Positions 60,786 to 64,000 of a stretch of 64,000 nucleotides of DNA are shown in pieces. Position numbers and translations under genes: made by a program. This DNA comes from Paraburkholderia ribeironis (GTDB lineage Bacteria > Pseudomonadota > Gammaproteobacteria > Burkholderiales > Burkholderiaceae), in assembly GCF_900019265.1 (NCBI RefSeq), contig NZ_CYGX02000048.1:1-64000 (forward strand). Reading direction: 5' to 3'. The notes below the pieces were generated by a model, which did not search any database, was not told the DNA's origin, and saw only the letters and a list, made by a program, of their open reading frames with translations. Every line of letters begins with the position of its first letter. Position 1 is the stretch's first letter.

Positions 60786-62111
60786 GTGATTTCAACGACA
60801 CCTTTACCGTTTTCCACCGAGCAGCAGGCGTGGTACGAGCGCGCCTGCGCGAAACTCGACACGCGGCGCCTGCAAAAACTGCTGTTCGAACTGACGGGCA
60901 TCCACAGTCCGACTGGCGCCGCACGCGAGGCGAGCCAGTTCATGGCGGATTACCTGGCGCGCGCCGGCCTCACCGCCAGCTATCGGCGGATGAACGATCA
61001 GACCGGCAACGTCGTGGCCGAACGGCGCGGCAGCGGCGGCGGCGCGTCGCTGATGCTGTACTCGCCGATCGACACGCACCTCGAAGGCGACGAAACCGAT
61101 CAGCCGTGGATCGGCGAGCCCGATTATGTCGACCTGAAGCCCAAGCCCCGCATGGACGGCGACTGGGTCTTCGGGCTCGGCGCATCGAACCCGAAAGGCA
61201 TGATCGCCACGCTGACCGAAGTCGCCACGGCGCTGATCGAAGCGGGCGTGCCGCTCAAGGGCGACCTGATCGTCGCGATGGCCGACGGCGGTATGCCGGT
61301 GGACCTCGCGGCGCGCGACCAGGCGGGCATGTCCGCGGGCGTCACGCATCTGCTGAGCCGCGGCGTGGCGCCCGACTTTGCCATCGTCATGAAGCCGTGG
61401 AACTGGGTCTATCACGAAGAGCCGGGCATGGGCTGGTTCAAGCTCAAGGTCAAGGGCTCGCTCGGTTACGCGGGCGTGCCGCGCGGCACGCCGGGCTTTC
61501 GCAGTTCCGTGGTTCCCGCCGCGCACGTGATCCTCGAACTCGAACAATGGCTGGTCGACTATGCCGAGCGCAACACGTCGGGCGTCGTCAAGCCGCACGG
61601 CTGGATTTCGGGCGTTCGCGCCGGATGGCCCGAGCGCCCCGCGTTTCCTTCCGCGGTCACCGAAATATTCTTCGATGTCCGAATCAATCCACGGACCACT
61701 CCCGGCGAGGTGAAAGCGCAGTTCGCGCAATTCGTGGCGGACCTGCGCGCACGGCATCCCGACTTCGATCTAGATTGGGAAATGTACGGCTCCGTTCCGG
61801 GCGGCACGACGTCGCCCGAGAACTGGATCGTGCAATCGGCGCGCCGCGGCTGGGAGCACATCGAGCAGCGCGCCCACCCGACGCCCGACTATCTCGGCGG
61901 ACAGACCGACGGCGCCGCGCTGCGCCGCTTTGGCATCCCGACCGCGCGCATCGGCTGGCCGTGGCCCGCCGCGGGCTCGCCGGAGCCGCTCGCGGAAGGT
62001 CTGGGCGGCATGGGCGCCACCTATATCCCCGACCTCATGCCGTGCGCGCACAAGATCATGTATGCGGTGATCGACACGCTCACGCGCACGCGCGAAGAAG
62101 TCGGCCTGTGA
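60786..62111 (+). CDS. M20-family-like amidohydrolase with altered metal ligands
   Basis: A 441-residue protein with the M20/ArgE peptidase layout: catalytic domain, central dimerisation lid (GMGWFKLKVKGSLGYAGVPRGTPGFRS), catalytic domain. GTG start, preceded by GGAGA. The usual metal-binding residues are changed: the HxD motif reads YSPIDTHLEG with Pro in place of His, the DxKG motif reads ASNPKG with Asn for Asp, and the EE pair region reads VAMADGGMPVDLAA. The C-terminal His of MPCAHKIM remains. It may be an inactive or differently acting relative. It is third in the operon, before an amidase gene (31-base gap), which suggests work on an amide intermediate. Confidence 0.8.
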   Translation: MISTTPLPFSTEQQAWYERACAKLDTRRLQKLLFELTGIHSPTGAAREASQFMADYLARAGLTASYRRMNDQTGNVVAERRGSGGGASLMLYSPIDTHLEGDETDQPWIGEPDYVDLKPKPRMDGDWVFGLGASNPKGMIATLTEVATALIEAGVPLKGDLIVAMADGGMPVDLAARDQAGMSAGVTHLLSRGVAPDFAIVMKPWNWVYHEEPGMGWFKLKVKGSLGYAGVPRGTPGFRSSVVPAAHVILELEQWLVDYAERNTSGVVKPHGWISGVRAGWPERPAFPSAVTEIFFDVRINPRTTPGEVKAQFAQFVADLRARHPDFDLDWEMYGSVPGGTTSPENWIVQSARRGWEHIEQRAHPTPDYLGGQTDGAALRRFGIPTARIGWPWPAAGSPEPLAEGLGGMGATYIPDLMPCAHKIMYAVIDTLTRTREEVGL

Positions 62112-62142
62112 CCGCGCAATCTCACCAACCACGAAAGCCACG

Positions 62143-63540
62143 ATGACACACTCAGACCTGCATTATCTGGACGCCGGTGCGATTGCGCATCGGATCCGCA
62201 CGCGCGAAGTCTCGCCGGTCGAGCTCACGCGCATGATCCTCGAGCGGATCGATCGACTCGACACCACGCTGCACAGCTACGCACGCGTCATGCGCGAAGA
62301 AGCGCTGGCACAGGCCGCCGCAGCTGAGCGGCAAGTGCTGTCCGGCGAGCCGCTTGGGGCCCTGCATGGCGTGCCGATTGCGATCAAGGACCTCTATTGG
62401 GTGGAAGGCGCGCCAACGGCGGCCGGCACGACCGTCCACCGCGACTTCGTGCCCCGCGAAGATGCCACGGCGGTCAAGCGGCTGCGCGAAGCCGGCGCGA
62501 TCGTGCTCGGCAAGCTCCAGCTCACCGAAGGTGCGTTCGCGACGCATCATCCGTCGGTAACGCCGCCCGTCAATCCGTGGCACGCGAACCATTGGGCGGG
62601 CGCCTCGTCGAGCGGCTCCGGCGTGGCGACCGCCGCGGGCTTGTGCTACGCCTCGCTCGGCACCGACACCGGCGGCTCCATCCGCTTCCCTTGCGCCGCG
62701 AACGGGCTCACGGGCATCAAGCCAACATGGGGACGCGTGAGCCGCCACGGCGTTTTCCAACTTGGCGCGAGTCTCGATCACGCGGGCCCGATGGCACGCA
62801 GCGCCGCCGACGCGACGCTGCTTCTCGGCATCATCGCGGGCCACGATCCGCTGGATCCGACTTCGCTGCCCGAAGCGCAACTGTCGTTGCCCGATACGGC
62901 GCACGACCTGCGCGGACTCACGATCGGCATCGACTACGCGTGGAGCACCACCGGCGCCGACGCGGTCATCGTCGAAGCGCTCGATCGCGCGCTCAGGACG
63001 CTTACCGACCTCGGCGCCACGCTACGCGAAGTCAAGTTTCCCCATGTGCGCACGGTCGTCGACGAATGGGAGACCAACTGCGGCGTCGAGGTTGCCGTCG
63101 CGCACGCACAAACGTACCCGCGACTTGCAGCTGAATACGGTCCCGCGCTCACGCGCCTGATTGAAATCGGCCGGGAAACCAGTGCGATGCGCTATCAGGA
63201 GGTCCTGCTCAACCGCGCGGCGTTCCGCGGACAAGTGAACAAGCTGATGAGCGGCATCGATCTTCTGATCGCGCCCGTTCAGCCGTTCGCCGCGCCGACG
63301 CACGAACAGCTCGGCGCACTCGCGCAAGACCCCGAGCTCAACGCACAGCTGATCCAGTTCACCGCGCCGTTCAACTCGAGCGGGCACCCGAGTATCGCGC
63401 TGCCCGGCGGATTCACGGCGGGCGGAATGCCGATCGGCTTGCAGTTCGTGGCGGCGCACGGCGCAGAGGCAGTATTGTGCCGCGCCGGCATGGCCTACCA
63501 GCACGCGACGGACTGGCACCGCGCACGGCCGCTGGACTGA
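62143..63540 (+). CDS. Amidase signature family enzyme
   Basis: A 465-residue amidase with the Ser-cisSer-Lys triad in place: Lys82 (AIKDLYW), cis-Ser155 (GASSSGSG) and nucleophile Ser179 (DTGGSIRFP), with 24 residues between the serines as in malonamidase. The family glycine-rich segment runs about 150-185. It would hydrolyse a carboxamide to acid and ammonia, either in the catabolic route of this operon or on an acyl-amide substrate. It is last in the oxygenase operon and convergent with the wHTH regulator gene. Confidence 0.92.
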   Translation: MTHSDLHYLDAGAIAHRIRTREVSPVELTRMILERIDRLDTTLHSYARVMREEALAQAAAAERQVLSGEPLGALHGVPIAIKDLYWVEGAPTAAGTTVHRDFVPREDATAVKRLREAGAIVLGKLQLTEGAFATHHPSVTPPVNPWHANHWAGASSSGSGVATAAGLCYASLGTDTGGSIRFPCAANGLTGIKPTWGRVSRHGVFQLGASLDHAGPMARSAADATLLLGIIAGHDPLDPTSLPEAQLSLPDTAHDLRGLTIGIDYAWSTTGADAVIVEALDRALRTLTDLGATLREVKFPHVRTVVDEWETNCGVEVAVAHAQTYPRLAAEYGPALTRLIEIGRETSAMRYQEVLLNRAAFRGQVNKLMSGIDLLIAPVQPFAAPTHEQLGALAQDPELNAQLIQFTAPFNSSGHPSIALPGGFTAGGMPIGLQFVAAHGAEAVLCRAGMAYQHATDWHRARPLD

Positions 63541-63590
63541 CGTCCGCTCGCGCTCAGGGCCGCAGGAGGCGACGCCGCAGAAGACGGGCG

Positions 63591-64000
63591 TCAGCTCTCC
63601 TCTGCCTTGCGTGGCGTCTTGCGAGCCGGCTTGGGCTTGGGTTTGGGCTCCACCTCTACGGTCTGCGGCGTGATGGTCGCGGAATCGCGCGCCGCCTCTT
63701 CGTAGATGCCCGTGAGGAGCGACATGAAGCGCGCGCCCTTTTCGAACTTGTCCTGGACGTCGGTGATTTCCTCGAGGCGCTTGACGAGGATCTCCTGCCG
63801 GACCTTGTAATACTCGTCGGTGAGCTTCACGCCCAGCTCGCTCGCCACGTAGGAGTAGGTCTTGCTGTTCTTGTCCTTGCACTTCTCGATCAAGCCGGCC
63901 GATTCGAGCTTTCTGAGGCTGTATTGAATGTTGGGAATGTCGTCCCGGTTCATCAACCGCGCGATCGTCGCGCTGTTCTTGGGCCGGTCCTGCATGCGAA
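63591..64000 (-). CDS. wHTH (MarR-like) regulator, cut by the window edge
   Basis: At least 134 residues are visible; the frame is still open at the right end, so the N-terminus lies outside. Visible: a winged-helix core, NSATIARLMNRDDIPNIQYSLRKLESAGLIEKCKDKNSKTYSYVASELGVKLTDEYYKVRQEIL, then a helical dimerisation part and a Pro/Lys-rich tail (EPKPKPKPARKTPRK). It is convergent with the amidase gene. It is the natural candidate to bind the 19-bp palindrome in the cluster's divergent promoter. Assignment to a MarR subfamily is tentative. Confidence 0.75.
   Translation of the reverse strand, partial: RMQDRPKNSATIARLMNRDDIPNIQYSLRKLESAGLIEKCKDKNSKTYSYVASELGVKLTDEYYKVRQEILVKRLEEITDVQDKFEKGARFMSLLTGIYEEAARDSATITPQTVEVEPKPKPKPARKTPRKAEES

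Noticed and set aside
59855..62146. 763-codon open frame on the plus strand
   Set aside because: It is an Arg/Ala-rich out-of-frame shadow of the reductase and M20-like genes, whose own frames carry full family motifs.

Overview
The window looks like a chromosome segment of a Burkholderia/Paraburkholderia-type betaproteobacterium. The DNA is GC-rich with strong G/C third-position bias. There are two Burkholderia-style Gram-negative porins (mature N-termini beginning QSSV-LYG), a phasin (polyhydroxyalkanoate metabolism), an HU protein with a histone H1-like Lys/Ala tail, NodT-type efflux lipoproteins and BON-domain periplasmic proteins. I see no rRNA, tRNA, complete insertion sequence, prophage or CRISPR array.

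Layout. 0.7-6.9 kb: an FAD-linked (berberine-bridge type) oxidase, a SYLF lipoprotein, a YbaK-type tRNA deacylase, a YihY membrane protein with an unusual tail, and a porin with a strong terminator. 7.1-11.6 kb: an operon of Anbu (proteasome-like peptidase), transglutaminase, alpha-E protein and circularly permuted ATP-grasp. 11.9-16.9 kb: HU, an N-terminally truncated MocR-type aminotransferase, a small membrane protein, ketopantoate reductase, and cytidine deaminase/nucleoside hydrolase. 17.2-22.4 kb: a tripartite EmrAB-type drug efflux operon preceded by two tandem MarR paralogues; the same 12-bp operator-like sequence lies in front of the pump genes and of each regulator. 22.7-25.2 kb: an AT-richer island of two genes, each with an RxxxxH HEPN-ribonuclease signature, flanked by a 14-bp inverted repeat. 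25.4-32.5 kb: a second ATP-grasp/alpha-E/transglutaminase locus, here with ATP-grasp and alpha-E fused and a very large DUF2126 transglutaminase. 32.8-43.3 kb: envelope and housekeeping genes (zincin, phasin, lipoproteins, LysE exporter, GGDEF cyclase, BON and glycine-zipper proteins), with short tandem-repeat arrays between them. 43.5-49.8 kb: a GH127 beta-L-arabinofuranosidase with a sugar ABC importer (no ATPase gene) and a divergent AraC regulator. 49.9-53.6 kb: an SDR/TetR divergent pair, a ferric-reductase-like flavocytochrome and a BON protein. 53.7-64 kb: a catabolic cluster with two divergent operons: porin, MDR dehydrogenase, cupin, hemerythrin and SDR on the minus strand; CarAa-like Rieske oxygenase, its reductase, an M20-like hydrolase and an amidase on the plus strand. 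A wHTH regulator, cut by the window edge, sits next to it. A perfect 19-bp palindrome lies in the divergent promoter.

How the parts work together: the catabolic cluster looks like a self-contained uptake/oxygenation/amide-hydrolysis module for an aromatic, probably nitrogen-containing, compound. The GH127 cluster fits use of plant cell-wall arabinofuranosides. The MarR/efflux block fits an inducible, autoregulated pump. The two ATP-grasp loci are probably peptide-modifying systems whose biochemistry is not settled. The least explained piece is the two-gene HEPN island, a plausible defence or toxin cassette.
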